A stretch of DNA of 64,000 bases from Hahella sp. (lineage in GTDB: Bacteria; Pseudomonadota; Gammaproteobacteria; Pseudomonadales; Oleiphilaceae): positions 1 through 64,000 of the forward strand of contig JANQMN010000002.1 of NCBI GenBank assembly GCA_028280065.1. Reading direction: 5' to 3'. A model generated the notes under the pieces. The model was not told where the DNA came from, did not search any database, and saw nothing but the letters and a program-made list of their open reading frames with translations. The translations under genes were made by a program, and so were the position numbers. This document shows, piece by piece, positions 45,066 to 54,353 of the stretch (positions within the stretch are counted from its first letter, which is position 1; every line of letters starts with the position of its first letter).

Positions 45066-45758
45066 TCAGGCTGCCTTGGTTGAAAAACGATAGCCGGTGC
45101 CTCTAACCGTCTGCACCAGCACGTCGAACTTAGGCTCCAAGGCTTTGCGGAGACGCCTGATATGGACATCCACGGTGCGCTCTTCCACGTACACGTTGCC
45201 GCCCCAAACCTGATCAAGCAGCTGGCCACGAGTATAGACCCGCTCTTGATGAGTCATAAAAAATTGCAGCAGTTTGTACTCTGTCGGCCCCATATTCAGC
45301 GGCTCGCCGTCGGCGGTCACCCGGTGACAGATCGGATCAAGGCGCAGGCCTTCCACTTCAATCGGCGTTTCCATACCCTGGACAGCCGTTCGGCGTAACA
45401 CGGCTTTCAAACGTGCGACCAGTTCGCGTGGTGAAAACGGCTTGGTAATGTAATCGTCTGCGCCGACTTCCAGACCCTGTACTTTATTGTCTTCCTCGGT
45501 TTTTGCGGTGAGCATGATCAAGGGAATTTCAGAGGTGTTTTGGTCACGCTTCAGACGGCGGGCGAACTCGATCCCACTGACTCCAGGGAGCATCCAATCC
45601 AGCAATATCAAATCGGGCTTTTTATCGACAATCATGGAATGCGCTTCTCTCGCATCTCCTGCCTCCAGATAGTCGTAGTCCGCCATTTCCAATGCGACTG
45701 CAATCATTTCCCTAATTGCGGGCTCGTCATCCACGATCAGAACTTGTTTGTTCGACAT
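45066..45758 (-). CDS. phoB: Phosphate regulon response regulator PhoB
   Basis: The 230-residue protein has a receiver domain (Asp at [10 protein letters not shown], Lys in [10 protein letters not shown]) and a winged-helix DNA-binding domain (about 130-228; [20 protein letters not shown] and VRGTGYRF). It is followed by phoR 185 bp downstream on the same strand. Two Pho-box-like repeats lie just upstream, predicting autoregulation in phosphate starvation. Confidence 0.95.
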   Translation of the reverse strand: MSNKQVLIVDDEPAIREMIAVALEMADYDYLEAGDAREAHSMIVDKKPDLILLDWMLPGVSGIEFARRLKRDQNTSEIPLIMLTAKTEEDNKVQGLEVGADDYITKPFSPRELVARLKAVLRRTAVQGMETPIEVEGLRLDPICHRVTADGEPLNMGPTEYKLLQFFMTHQERVYTRGQLLDQVWGGNVYVEERTVDVHIRRLRKALEPKFDVLVQTVRGTGYRFSTKAA

Positions 45759-45800
45759 TGCATTCCACCTTTTGCTGCTAGCCTGCCAAATGACGGGAAT

Positions 45801-45834
45801 ATTACAGCCTGACTTTGTTACAAGTATATTACAG
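45801..45834 (-). promoter_or_regulatory. Two Pho-box-like sites upstream of phoB
   Basis: On the minus strand CTGTAAT-ATAC-TTGTAAC (45834 to 45817) and, 27 bp downstream, CTGTAAT-ATTC-CCGTCAT (45807 to about 45790) both follow the Pho box pattern of two CTGTNAT-like 7-mers separated by four AT-rich bases. They end about 35-60 bp before the phoB ATG. Confidence 0.75.
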
Positions 45835-45963
45835 CTCTAAAGATGCTTTGAAATATTCGAGAAAAGGAAAAATGCAGGGAAACCAAGTTGCTATCGAACC
45901 AGAGGGTTAGGCTTCATGCGTTCGGCGTCGGTGAATTTTTCGTTTGCGAAACTGCTTACCCAC

Positions 45964-46857
45964 TTAAGTAAAACTGTAGTCCAAAACCAATCCGGCAAAA
46001 ACACTCAGCCCCACCCACTGATTATTGAGAAATGCTTTAAAGCAACTATCCCGGTCTCGATAACGAATCAAATGCTGTTGATATACAAACAGAACAGCTG
46101 CCGCGATCACGCTCAGACTGTAAAACATACTCAACTCTTTATGCAGCCCCACTAAAATCAGCAGCAATACGACCAGGGACTGTAGCAAGGCAATGATCAT
46201 CTTATCGGCTTCCCCAAATAGAATCGCCGTGGACTTCACGCCTATTTTCAAATCGTCATCCCGGTCCACCATGGCATAAATCGTATCGTAAGCCACCGTC
46301 CAGACCAGCGTGGCAAGATAGAGTAGCCATATTTCTGTTGACAATGTCGCCTTTTCGGCGGCGTAGGCCATGGGAATGGCCCAGGCAAAAGCGGCGCCGA
46401 GCACGACTTGCGGCAGATAAGTGTAGCGTTTCATAAAAGGATAAACGCTGGCGAGCAGGACACCGCCAAATGCCAAGCCGATGGTGAACGGATTGGTAAA
46501 CAGAACCAGGCAAAAAGCCAACAGCACAAGACCGGCAAACAGAATCAAGGCTTCGCTGGCGGCAACGTCGCCGGTGGCCAGTGGCCGCTGACGGGTGCGC
46601 TCCACATGGCTGTCGATATTACGGTCGGCATAGTCGTTGATTACGCACCCTGCCGACCGCATTAGAAATACCCCGACGGAAAAAATAAAAAGATTCTTGA
46701 CGGAAGGTGTACCCTCCGCTGCCAACCATAGAGCCCATAATGTCGGCCAAAGCAGCAGCAACGTCCCTATTGGACGGTCAAAACGAATTAGCTTCAGGTA
46801 TTTGGGAAACTGTGTCCGCAAGAACATACTGGCGGTGGATTGGGATGCGGCCGACAT
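45964..46857 (-). CDS. ubiA: 4-hydroxybenzoate polyprenyltransferase UbiA
   Basis: The 297-residue membrane enzyme has about eight helices and the prenyl-diphosphate/Mg-binding motif [23 protein letters not shown] (near 73-95), plus the second Asp motif [13 protein letters not shown]. It attaches the octaprenyl chain to 4-hydroxybenzoate, the second step of ubiquinone synthesis. It is encoded downstream of ubiC on the same strand (161 bp apart). Confidence 0.95.
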   Translation of the reverse strand: MSAASQSTASMFLRTQFPKYLKLIRFDRPIGTLLLLWPTLWALWLAAEGTPSVKNLFIFSVGVFLMRSAGCVINDYADRNIDSHVERTRQRPLATGDVAASEALILFAGLVLLAFCLVLFTNPFTIGLAFGGVLLASVYPFMKRYTYLPQVVLGAAFAWAIPMAYAAEKATLSTEIWLLYLATLVWTVAYDTIYAMVDRDDDLKIGVKSTAILFGEADKMIIALLQSLVVLLLILVGLHKELSMFYSLSVIAAAVLFVYQQHLIRYRDRDSCFKAFLNNQWVGLSVFAGLVLDYSFT

Positions 46858-47018
46858 GGTGCTAGCGATTATCCAATGATGTATTTGGTAAAAATCCGCG
46901 ATCGAGAATGTGGATTAGCGAAATAGGAATGCCTGAATTTGCGGCTGAATTTTACGCCAATCGCGACAAAGTGTGAAGCTGTTCTGTTCGCAAACGTTGA
47001 GAGCACGGGCTCGTGGAC

Positions 47019-47555
47019 TCAGGCAGTCTTTGACAGCAGATCCGGCAGAAAAAACTCACACACCAGTAGGGGCCGTTGGTTCAAATAAAAGACCGAGCGG
47101 CGGCCCCACCCGTCGATTCTTCGATCTCCGGCAAGTCCGAAAAATGGCGCGATTTGCAGTTCTCCCCTTTGCATATTCGGATGCTGAAAGAGCAATGCGC
47201 CCAGTGGCTTTTCATTCAGCCTGGCCAACTGCCTTTCCGGGCCCACGAGACTGGTCAGCGGGATCACACTGCGAGCAAAGACCATTGGCTGCCCGTCGCA
47301 CAGCAAAGCGACTTCCCTGATTAAACAGAACTGCCGCGACTTTAAACCGAGCGGAAGCCGTTCGTGATGTAGCGGCAAGGCCTTCTTATGCAGCAGAACC
47401 TGAACCCGAAAACTATCCCGGCTGACTTGAATCAATCGCTGGGTCAGTGAACCACGATCCAGTAGCCAGGTACGCCACTCAGACGCTAATAAGAAGGCTG
47501 GCACTCGAAGGTAACTATGCCAGTGCAAGGCATCTAGATGTTGAATTGGAAACAA
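47019..47555 (-). CDS. ubiC: Chorismate lyase UbiC
   Basis: The 178-residue protein matches UbiC: RGSLTQRLIQ near the start, the REVALLCDGQPMVFARSVIP segment in the middle, and GRRSVFYLNQRPLLVCEFFLP at the end containing the active-site Glu. It converts chorismate to 4-hydroxybenzoate and pyruvate. The first codon of the frame is TTG at 47555 with no strong ribosome site, so the start is uncertain by a few codons. Confidence 0.92.
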   Translation of the reverse strand: MFPIQHLDALHWHSYLRVPAFLLASEWRTWLLDRGSLTQRLIQVSRDSFRVQVLLHKKALPLHHERLPLGLKSRQFCLIREVALLCDGQPMVFARSVIPLTSLVGPERQLARLNEKPLGALLFQHPNMQRGELQIAPFFGLAGDRRIDGWGRRSVFYLNQRPLLVCEFFLPDLLSKTA

Positions 47556-47623
47556 AGAAATAGTCCGATATCGCCGCTAAATGAAAGCCGAAGTTTTTCA
47601 GGAATCGAGTTTTCTCAACAGAA

Positions 47624-48172
47624 TTAAAGACCCTTTACCGCATAAATTCCGGGGGCATTTCGCCAATAGCCCTTGTAATCCATGCCATAACCAAATAAAT
47701 AACGATCGACAACCTGAAGGCCCACAAAATCGCATTGCATATTCGGATCGCACTTGCGGTCATGCTTTTTGTCAACCAAAACCGCGGAATAAACCCTGGC
47801 CGCACCTTCAGCTTTACAGTATTCGACAATCACCTTCAATGTTGCGCCCTCATCCAAAATGTCATCCAACAAAACCACATGCCGATCTGTCATATCCTCT
47901 GATGGCGGCACTTTCCAATCGAGTTCTTTTCCTGTTGTGGCGTCACGGTAACGGGTGGCATGAATGTAGCCCAACTGCATAGGAAAGTTCAGCAAAGGCA
48001 GTATCTTACCGGCAAAAATCAAACCTCCTTTCATAACGCAGTAAACCAACGGATTGAGCTGTCCGAAAGCTGCGTTGATTTCTGCGGCCATTCTGGATAT
48101 CTCCCGCTCAACTGCATCGGCGGGGTGCAAGCAGTCTGCATCGGCGAAAATCTGCTGCATATCTTCTGACAT
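47624..48172 (-). CDS. hpt: Hypoxanthine-guanine phosphoribosyltransferase
   Basis: The 182-residue enzyme has the PRPP-binding loop VVLLDDILDEGATL, the base-binding region near VDKKHDRK and a C-terminal FGYGMDYKGYWRN motif, typical of type I purine phosphoribosyltransferases. ATG 48170-48172 is chosen because AGGAG lies ten nt before it; an upstream frame extension of 14 codons is unlikely. It salvages hypoxanthine and guanine to IMP and GMP. It is divergent from rubA. Confidence 0.9.
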   Translation of the reverse strand: MSEDMQQIFADADCLHPADAVEREISRMAAEINAAFGQLNPLVYCVMKGGLIFAGKILPLLNFPMQLGYIHATRYRDATTGKELDWKVPPSEDMTDRHVVLLDDILDEGATLKVIVEYCKAEGAARVYSAVLVDKKHDRKCDPNMQCDFVGLQVVDRYLFGYGMDYKGYWRNAPGIYAVKGL

Positions 48173-48341
48173 AAAAAAGGAACTCCTGGAAATCTCCGCG
48201 CAATGTACCATCAATCAGAATGGACTTGAACTCTGATTCCTCCCAGCTTATAAAGCTTCTACGATTTCAAACCGGAGTTATCGGTTATTGCGTATCAATC
48301 GATGACTCCTATTTATTTAAAGCGATTTCAAAGGCATTTAA

Positions 48342-48506
48342 ATGCGAACCTGGCAATGTGTAGTATGCGGATTTATCTATGACGAAGAACAAGGCTGGCC
48401 GGAAGACGGTATCGACCCGGGAACCGCTTGGGAGGATATTCCCGACGATTGGGTATGTCCGGATTGTGGCGTAGGGAAAGAGGACTTTGAAATGATTGAG
48501 ATTTAG
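48342..48506 (+). CDS. rubA: Rubredoxin
   Basis: The 54-residue protein has the two iron-binding CxxC pairs (CVVCG at 6-10 and CPDCG at 39-43) and the rubredoxin core [32 protein letters not shown]. It carries one electron at a single Fe-S4 site. It is immediately followed (10 nt) by its reductase. In related genera the pair supplies electrons to AlkB-type alkane hydroxylases and to oxygen/ROS defence. Confidence 0.95.
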   Translation: MRTWQCVVCGFIYDEEQGWPEDGIDPGTAWEDIPDDWVCPDCGVGKEDFEMIEI

Positions 48507-48516
48507 TGGCCGCGCC

Positions 48517-49674
48517 ATGACTAAAAAACCAATCGTAATTGTCGGAACCGGCCTTTCCGGTTATTCCCTGGCGAAAGAGTACCGCAAGCTGGATAAAGAG
48601 TCGCCGGTGCTGATAATCACTGCCGATGACGGCATTTCCTACTCTAAACCAATGCTTTCCAATGGCATTGCCAAAGGCAAGGATGCAGATGGCTTGGCAA
48701 TGGCCGATCCGGGAAAAATGGCCGATCAGCTACAGATCGATATCCGTACTTTCACTCCTGTAACTGAAATAGATATCGACAAGAATCTGGTATTTGCCGG
48801 CCAGGAACCAATCGAATACAGTCAGTTGGTATTGGCTTTAGGGGCTGACGTAATCCGCCTCAAACTACAAGGCAACGGCCTCGACCAGGTCTATTCCGTC
48901 AATGATCTAATCGACTACCGCAATTTTCGCAATGCAATTAAAGGTAAACAGCGCCTGGCGATTCTTGGTGCGGGCTTAATAGGCTGCGAGTTCGCCAACG
49001 ATTTCCGCCTGGAAGGACTCGACATCGATATAATCGCTCCTTCAGATACCGTTTTACCCGGACTGCTTCCCACGTCCGCTGCCGATGCGTTGCGGCGGGG
49101 ACTCGAAAAGGAAGGTGTCCGGTTCCACCTTGGCCGCTTTGCGACCAAGGTTGATAAGACCGAAGGTGCGATGAAGATTGAACTGGATAACGGTGAACAA
49201 TTAGATGCCGATTTAGTGCTTTCGGCGGTAGGACTACAGCCCCGTACCGAACTCGCCAAAAACGCCGGTATTACCTGCGGAAAAGGCATAAGCGTTGATC
49301 GCAGCCTGGTCACCAGTATTGAAAACGTTTATGCGTTAGGCGATTGCGCAGAGGTCGACGGCCACTCGCTGCTGTACGTTTTGCCGTTGATGGCCTGCGC
49401 AAGAGCTTTGGCAAAAACGCTCAGCGGTGACCCGACTGACGTCAGCTATGGCGTAATGCCGGTAATTGTCAAAACGCCGGCTTGCCCGGTTGCGGTCTGC
49501 CCTCCGCCAACGAAAGCCGCAGGCGACTGGCAGATTCACGAGGAAAGCGCGCTGGACGTTAGGGCGAAATTCATCGCCGACAGTGGCGAATTACTAGGAT
49601 TTGCCCTGACCGGCAAAGCGGTGTTGGAGAAGCAGGCGTTAGCCAAACAGATGCCTCCCATTCATCCTGACTAG
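48517..49674 (+). CDS. rubB: Rubredoxin-NAD(+) reductase
   Basis: The 385-residue FAD/NAD-dependent reductase has an N-terminal FAD motif (IVIVGTGLSGYSLAKEYRK), an NAD motif (LAILGAGLIGCEFANDF near 145-161) and the GDCAEVDG second FAD motif. These fit rubredoxin/ferredoxin-NAD reductases of the RubB/AlkT group. ATG 48517 avoids overlap with rubA and gives the usual MTKKPIVIVG start. It passes electrons from NADH to rubredoxin. Confidence 0.93.
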   Translation: MTKKPIVIVGTGLSGYSLAKEYRKLDKESPVLIITADDGISYSKPMLSNGIAKGKDADGLAMADPGKMADQLQIDIRTFTPVTEIDIDKNLVFAGQEPIEYSQLVLALGADVIRLKLQGNGLDQVYSVNDLIDYRNFRNAIKGKQRLAILGAGLIGCEFANDFRLEGLDIDIIAPSDTVLPGLLPTSAADALRRGLEKEGVRFHLGRFATKVDKTEGAMKIELDNGEQLDADLVLSAVGLQPRTELAKNAGITCGKGISVDRSLVTSIENVYALGDCAEVDGHSLLYVLPLMACARALAKTLSGDPTDVSYGVMPVIVKTPACPVAVCPPPTKAAGDWQIHEESALDVRAKFIADSGELLGFALTGKAVLEKQALAKQMPPIHPD

Positions 49675-49700
49675 GATTTATTAATCCGAATGCGTTCTTG

Positions 49701-51182
49701 TTAAAGGTCGCTCTCCGGATTAATTATCAATATTTCCACTCGGCGGTTGGCCGCCCGGCCTTCTGTTGTATCATTGGTCGCGACAGGGCGAGATGAGCCA
49801 TAACCGCGAGAATTCACCCGCTCCTTGGCGACCTGCCCGGCGATAACCAGGAACTCAGCAACATTCTTGGCACGTTCATCCGACAGGCGTTGGTTGGTTC
49901 TTCTATTGCCGCTGGTATCGGTGTGACCGGAAACCTCCACCTGAGAATCCTGGAATACTTCTACAGCATCGATTAGCTTATTCAATAATGTCAGATTCTC
50001 TTCCGTAACCTCACTGGAACCCGGCTTAAAGGTGAATCCATAAGCTCGAATCAGCACATTCTGGCCCTGCTGATATACTTCCGCTTCGGTAATGGAAAAC
50101 AGGTTTTGGACAAATTCAAAGCGTTTCTTGACTTCAGCGACCCGCCGTTTCTCCGCATCCGTAGCCAGTTGCACGGCGATCATCTGTTGTTCCATATCCT
50201 GTTTCAGATTACTCAAACGCGCAGCACTATCTTTTTTCAACGCGGTTTCGCGTTCCAATCCGGCGGCGACATCAGCTTCCAGGCTATCTATCCGGGAGTA
50301 AAGCGTTGCGATTTTTGCCAACACAGCCGCTACCACAGGTTCAGTGCCCTGGGAAAAGTCAAGGTCAAGTCCTAGTGAGGCGGTTGCTTCGGCCATTTGC
50401 GCTTCATGCCACAACAATACATCTTCCAGGGACGACTTGTTTGCCTGTAAGGACTTGATATGTTCAGAGAGGCTTCTAGCGTGATTGATGTGGCGCATGA
50501 CGTTGGCAGCATGCCGCGCCGCTTTTTCGGTTTGGCTGCGATCCGCATTTAATACCGATGTGCCGAGAAGATACTCTTCTTCGGCTAAACGCATGGTCTG
50601 TGGAGCAAAGTCCGCCAATTCCTCCTGCGCTGCTGCGGTTAACGCCCTATCGGCATCTCCCAGGATATTGAGCTTCAATGAACTCAGCTCCAGTTTGCGA
50701 TAAATTGTGACAAGTTCCTGGGCATCTTCCTGAACACTAGCTTGCGGATCTTTTTCCAAACGGGCGGCAATATCGGCCAGTTCCTCGTCGGTCTCTTGCA
50801 TGTCCCGTGCGTGGACACCGGTTGCACCCGCCATTGCAGCACTGGTTCTTGCAATATCGACCTCGGCCAGTAGCTGTTTGTTGGCCTGTGCCTTGGCTTC
50901 AAACTCGGCGGCCAGTGTCTTCCCGAGTGTCAATTGTTCCCGAGCTTTAGCTGGCCGTTCAGTTGCATTCTTGAGCGCAGAGTTATACAAGTCCTCCAGC
51001 TTTCTAAATGCAGTGGGCGCATAAAGGAACAATTGCTGTGCGCGCGCATCTTCAAGCACTGTCTGCAAGGCACTAAATTCCTCCTGGGACACAGGCGGCA
51101 CGGAATCTTTTTGTGGAGCTGTACCACAAGCGACAAGTAGAATCAGCAGCAGGATAAACCCGGCAATCTTAGAAAGGTGCAT
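49701..51182 (-). CDS. OmpA-family lipoprotein with long coiled coil
   Basis: The 493-residue protein has a lipoprotein signal (LLVAC, Cys19), a long Ala/Glu/Leu-rich helical region (about 30-350, probable coiled coil with a DUF4398-like start) and a C-terminal OmpA domain (about 370-490; VSGHTDTSGNRRTNQRLSDERAKNV). It is probably anchored in the outer membrane and reaches through the periplasm to peptidoglycan. The specific role is unknown. It is convergent with rubB. Confidence 0.88.
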   Translation of the reverse strand: MHLSKIAGFILLLILLVACGTAPQKDSVPPVSQEEFSALQTVLEDARAQQLFLYAPTAFRKLEDLYNSALKNATERPAKAREQLTLGKTLAAEFEAKAQANKQLLAEVDIARTSAAMAGATGVHARDMQETDEELADIAARLEKDPQASVQEDAQELVTIYRKLELSSLKLNILGDADRALTAAAQEELADFAPQTMRLAEEEYLLGTSVLNADRSQTEKAARHAANVMRHINHARSLSEHIKSLQANKSSLEDVLLWHEAQMAEATASLGLDLDFSQGTEPVVAAVLAKIATLYSRIDSLEADVAAGLERETALKKDSAARLSNLKQDMEQQMIAVQLATDAEKRRVAEVKKRFEFVQNLFSITEAEVYQQGQNVLIRAYGFTFKPGSSEVTEENLTLLNKLIDAVEVFQDSQVEVSGHTDTSGNRRTNQRLSDERAKNVAEFLVIAGQVAKERVNSRGYGSSRPVATNDTTEGRAANRRVEILIINPESDL

Positions 51183-51404
51183 TCTTTACCTGTTATATCG
51201 ACCAATGACAAAACGGAGCAGGCTAAAGTAAGGGTTTGTTGTTAATCTGGCAAGTCGGATATCCACCGAATTGATGGATATCAGCCAAGCCAAATTTCCT
51301 GCCTGATAAGGCATCCCTAGCGCGACGATCCGAAACTATTCCGGACTCGAATCTAAAAACTGCGAGTTTTCGTGTGTAGCGCGCCTAGTTTCTCGCAAAT
51401 TTCG

Positions 51405-51635
51405 TTAAGTATCTTTAAGCTTAGCATGCTTTTTAGCTAAACAGTTTCGGCATAAGCATTGAAGTGGCGGCGTTTCGGAAGATGCTACCTCAGTTGGCGG
51501 TATAACTGTCGCAGGTTCGGAAAAACACCAGCACGTAGACTTACCCAACTCCAGGTCACAACGCGTCGCCTTGCCACATGCAGGGCAAGAATGTGTATGA
51601 TTCTTTCCGGCGCGATTTATGCGAGCATTTATATC
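51405..51635 (-). CDS. Small cysteine-rich CWC-type protein
   Basis: The 76-residue protein has nine cysteines arranged as CPACGKATRC, CWCF and CLCRNCL, as in the bacterial cysteine-rich CWC family (probable zinc binding, function unknown). ATG 51633-51635 is chosen because GGGAGG lies about eight nt upstream; the frame is open further upstream. The 222-bp gap between this gene and the OmpA-family lipoprotein shows nothing else. Confidence 0.75.
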   Translation of the reverse strand, partial: DINARINRAGKNHTHSCPACGKATRCDLELGKSTCWCFSEPATVIPPTEVASSETPPLQCLCRNCLAKKHAKLKDT

Positions 51636-51799
51636 CATTCTACCAGCCTCCCCCAAATACAACATATAGGTCAAATAAATAATATAGAGCACAATATATT
51701 GAATTCAAAGCATAATGAACGCTAATTTTAGACATTACTATTTAACAGCGTATCTCCAAACCTTCGTTGTTTTCCAAGTATTAATTGGTGATTAAATTT

Positions 51800-52678
51800 A
51801 TGACAGATCCCGTCGCAAAATTATTAGACCTCCTGACACTCGTCCCTCTCGACGACGGACTATACCAAGGATCAAGTGAAGATCTGGGCTTTCGCAACGT
51901 GTTTGGCGGCCAGGTCATCGGCCAGGCGTTAATGGCCGCTTTTCTGACGGTCAGCCCGGATAAAAAAGCAAACAGCCTGCATGCGTACTTTCTCAAACCC
52001 GGCGACCCGGACCATGACATCATTTACGAGGTGACCTGTGTCAATGACGGAAGAACCTTCTGCCAGCGCCGGGTCAACGCCAGGCAACACGGTAAAGAGA
52101 TATTGACCATGACCGCATCCTTTCAGGGTGAGGAAGAAGGTTTTGATCATCAAATCGATGGTCCGGATGTGAAAGGTCCTGACGGGTTGTATTCAGAGCT
52201 GGAAACCCGGCGCAAGTTCTCTCACCTGATTCCGGAACGGGTAAGGGACCAGTTGACGCGCGACCGGCCTATCGAAATTCGACCGGTTAATCCGATCAAT
52301 CCACTGGCTCCTGACATAAAGCCGCCAGCGAAATACAATTGGTTTCGCGCTATCCACACCTTACCTGCGGATGTTCGCATCCAGCAATCCGTTCTTGCAT
52401 ACAGCTCCGATTTCGGATTATTGGGCACCAGTCTGTATCCCCATGGCGTGTCTTTCTACCAACGTGGGATCCAGGCGGCCAGCCTCGACCACGCCATCTG
52501 GTTTCACCGTGATTTCGACCTGAGCGACTGGTTGCTATACGCCATGGACAGTCCTAGCGCCAGCCACTCGAGGGGGATAAACCGTGGTTTGATATATGAC
52601 CGGCGTGGCCGCTTAGTCGCTTCCACAGCTCAAGAAGGGCTTATTCGCCAACGCCCGGATAAAGTCAAGAAACGTTAG
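51800..52678 (+). CDS. tesB: Acyl-CoA thioesterase II TesB
   Basis: The 292-residue protein is a double hot-dog thioesterase. It has VFGGQVIGQALMAAFLTV in the first half, and ASLDHAIWFHRDFDLSDWLLYAMDSPSASHSRG followed by STAQEGLIR in the second. These supply the catalytic Asp, Ser/Thr and Gln of TesB. It hydrolyses medium- and long-chain acyl-CoA. ATG 51800 is chosen over in-frame TTG/GTG codons four or five codons earlier. Confidence 0.93.
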   Translation: MTDPVAKLLDLLTLVPLDDGLYQGSSEDLGFRNVFGGQVIGQALMAAFLTVSPDKKANSLHAYFLKPGDPDHDIIYEVTCVNDGRTFCQRRVNARQHGKEILTMTASFQGEEEGFDHQIDGPDVKGPDGLYSELETRRKFSHLIPERVRDQLTRDRPIEIRPVNPINPLAPDIKPPAKYNWFRAIHTLPADVRIQQSVLAYSSDFGLLGTSLYPHGVSFYQRGIQAASLDHAIWFHRDFDLSDWLLYAMDSPSASHSRGINRGLIYDRRGRLVASTAQEGLIRQRPDKVKKR

Positions 52679-52690
52679 TGGGAATTTGGG

Positions 52691-53293
52691 TTATGCGCAG
52701 TTTGCGCCGGTTGGCGCAAATAGCCAGGCGCGTCGTTCCGTGACAACTGCATCCAGTTTCACATCCCAGGGTTCGGAGGGTAGTTGATCTACTTTTTGAA
52801 ACTCGTGGGCAGTGCCGATCAGCAATGGTCTGCGAATCGCTACTCTCAGCTTGGAAAAAGACCGGTCATAGTAACCTCCGCCCATTCCCAGCCGGTTACC
52901 CAGACAGTCAAACGCCACCAAGGGGAGGCAAACCAGATCCAATGTCCAAGTGGGGACCCGGCGTGCCCGGCGCATGCAGGGTTCCCGAATACCATATTTA
53001 TTTTTTATCAAATGCGTATTTTCATCGAAGTATACGAACCAAAGCCGGTTATGATAGACGGGATGCAAGACCGGTAAAAACATCTCGCGCTTCATTCCAA
53101 CTAACTTGCGTTGTAGTTCCCTAAGATCAATTTCGCCGTCATTACTTAAATAAAGCGCCCAACGCCGGGATAGTTTCCAGGACAAATTCCGCAGCAAAAG
53201 CTGAGAAACCTGCACAGAGGCTGTTTTCTGTTGCAGAGTGGAAAGTGCGCGCCTGCGACGACGCATCTGACGGCGTAATGCGGGTTTGTTCAA
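52691..53293 (-). CDS. ygfA: 5-formyltetrahydrofolate cyclo-ligase
   Basis: The 200-residue enzyme starts with a very basic helix (LRRQMRRRRRAL) and has the folate/ATP motif LVCLPLVAFDCLGNRLGMGGGYYDRSF typical of MTHFS. It converts 5-formyl-THF to 5,10-methenyl-THF with ATP. It lies downstream of zapA and 6S RNA on the same strand, the conserved gammaproteobacterial order zapA-ssrS-ygfA. Confidence 0.93.
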   Translation of the reverse strand: MNKPALRRQMRRRRRALSTLQQKTASVQVSQLLLRNLSWKLSRRWALYLSNDGEIDLRELQRKLVGMKREMFLPVLHPVYHNRLWFVYFDENTHLIKNKYGIREPCMRRARRVPTWTLDLVCLPLVAFDCLGNRLGMGGGYYDRSFSKLRVAIRRPLLIGTAHEFQKVDQLPSEPWDVKLDAVVTERRAWLFAPTGANCA

Positions 53294-53402
53294 TGAGCAG
53301 GATTAAGATTCAATTTTTAGATCATGATTCAATATTGGAACGGAATCTGATGAACCGACCGAAGAAAACACTTGTGGTGTTTTCATAGCGCGAAGCGGGT
53401 AA

Positions 53403-53587
53403 AGCTCCCCAAAACTGCCGCTGTAGGATATGGCCTTGAACCCTTTGGTTCAAGGAGGAGGCCACTCAAGCAAATTAGGCTTTCCCATACTTGTGGGACT
53501 TGCACACATCACCTGGAGTTAGCCACCAGGATATCAATTCATCGGCTCGAGGACGTAACCTACTGGCTAACGTTCCAGGGAGCTTGG
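53403..53587 (-). ncRNA. ssrS: 6S RNA
   Basis: The segment sits between zapA and the cyclo-ligase gene, the standard ssrS position. Its 5' and 3' ends pair (AAGCTCCC with GGGGAGCTT), giving an RNA of about 185 nt, close to the 183-184 nt of E. coli. The internal hairpin CCTTGAACCAAAGGGTTCAAGG differs from that of E. coli 6S RNA by one extra A. The middle would form the large open bubble that mimics promoter DNA. It binds sigma-70 RNA polymerase in stationary phase. Exact ends are estimated. Confidence 0.93.
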
Positions 53588-53591
53588 AATT

Positions 53592-53597
53592 ATTATA
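53592..53597 (-). promoter_or_regulatory. -10 element of 6S RNA
   Basis: TATAAT on the minus strand lies about six bases before the proposed 5' end of 6S RNA, in the 100-bp gap after zapA. Confidence 0.65.
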
Positions 53598-53687
53598 AAC
53601 ATATCCCGAGGCAGTTTTTAATGCTCAAAAATCAAAATCCACAAAATTTTTCAATGTGAGGATTGTTTCTGTCGAGACTAAATGGGT

Positions 53688-53975
53688 TTAACTTCCGCGA
53701 AGAGCTGCATCGATCTTTGCATGCATCGCTTCCAAGGTGGAATCAAAATGGTGGGACTTTTCACCTTCCTGCTGCAGATCGTATGTGAGGTTCAGGGCGG
53801 CCATTACTGCTATGCGCTCCAAACCGTATACTTTCCCGCTTGCGCGTATCTCCTTCATTTTCCGGTCAAGTGTCCGCGCCGCTTTTTCCAGTTGTTCACG
53901 GGCATCCGGCGGACAAGCAACCAGGTAATCCTTATCGAGAATATTGACATTGACCGTATTCGGCGAGTTACTCAT
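53688..53975 (-). CDS. zapA: Cell division protein ZapA
   Basis: The 95-residue protein has the ZapA start VNVNILDKDYLVACPPDAREQLEKAARTLDRKMKEIR and a C-terminal helix (ERIAVMAALNLTYDLQ). ZapA binds FtsZ and cross-links protofilaments at the division ring. Its start overlaps by one base with the stop of the ZapB-like gene upstream, so the pair is co-transcribed and 6S RNA lies just downstream. Confidence 0.93.
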   Translation of the reverse strand: MSNSPNTVNVNILDKDYLVACPPDAREQLEKAARTLDRKMKEIRASGKVYGLERIAVMAALNLTYDLQQEGEKSHHFDSTLEAMHAKIDAALRGS

Positions 53976-54181
53976 TAACTTTGCTCCAAGGACTTGAGGC
54001 GGCTAATCATTGCTTCAATTTTTGATCGGGCCAGATCGTTTTTTTGTAATAATTTCATGCGTTCCTGCTGCCAATCTTCCTGCATTTCACGCAATGCGGA
54101 GTTGTCGGCTTCCAGATGCTTGCATCTATTGATGAGACGGTCAATTTTATCACTGAGTTGTTGCAGCTGGGATACTTCCAT
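53975..54181 (-). CDS. ZapB-like coiled-coil protein (TIGR02449 type)
   Basis: The 68-residue protein is a single coiled coil (heptads of Leu over about 5-65, ending LKSLEQS) and occupies the conserved place upstream of zapA in pseudomonads and relatives. The family is considered a ZapB analogue that works with ZapA at the division site. It is divergent from ygfB across a 172-bp promoter region. Confidence 0.85.
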   Translation of the reverse strand: MEVSQLQQLSDKIDRLINRCKHLEADNSALREMQEDWQQERMKLLQKNDLARSKIEAMISRLKSLEQS

Positions 54182-54353
54182 TCATTTTACCTGCGTGCTG
54201 AAGCTAAGCTACTTAAATATAAGACGGGCTTTTCAAACGGTCAATTTTTTGCTGGCAAGGGTGGCTGGTTATCGCAAGGATAGCTCCGAAGCCTGGGCCA
54301 TGATAGCATTGCCCCTGAGTTTGGCAGCAGTGTTGGTTAATTCAGGTCGTTTC

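Noticed and set aside
53994-54353. Long N-terminal extension of the YgfB frame
   Set aside because: The extension is antisense to the ZapB-like gene and Cys/Ser-rich; the UPF0149 homology begins at ATG 54354.
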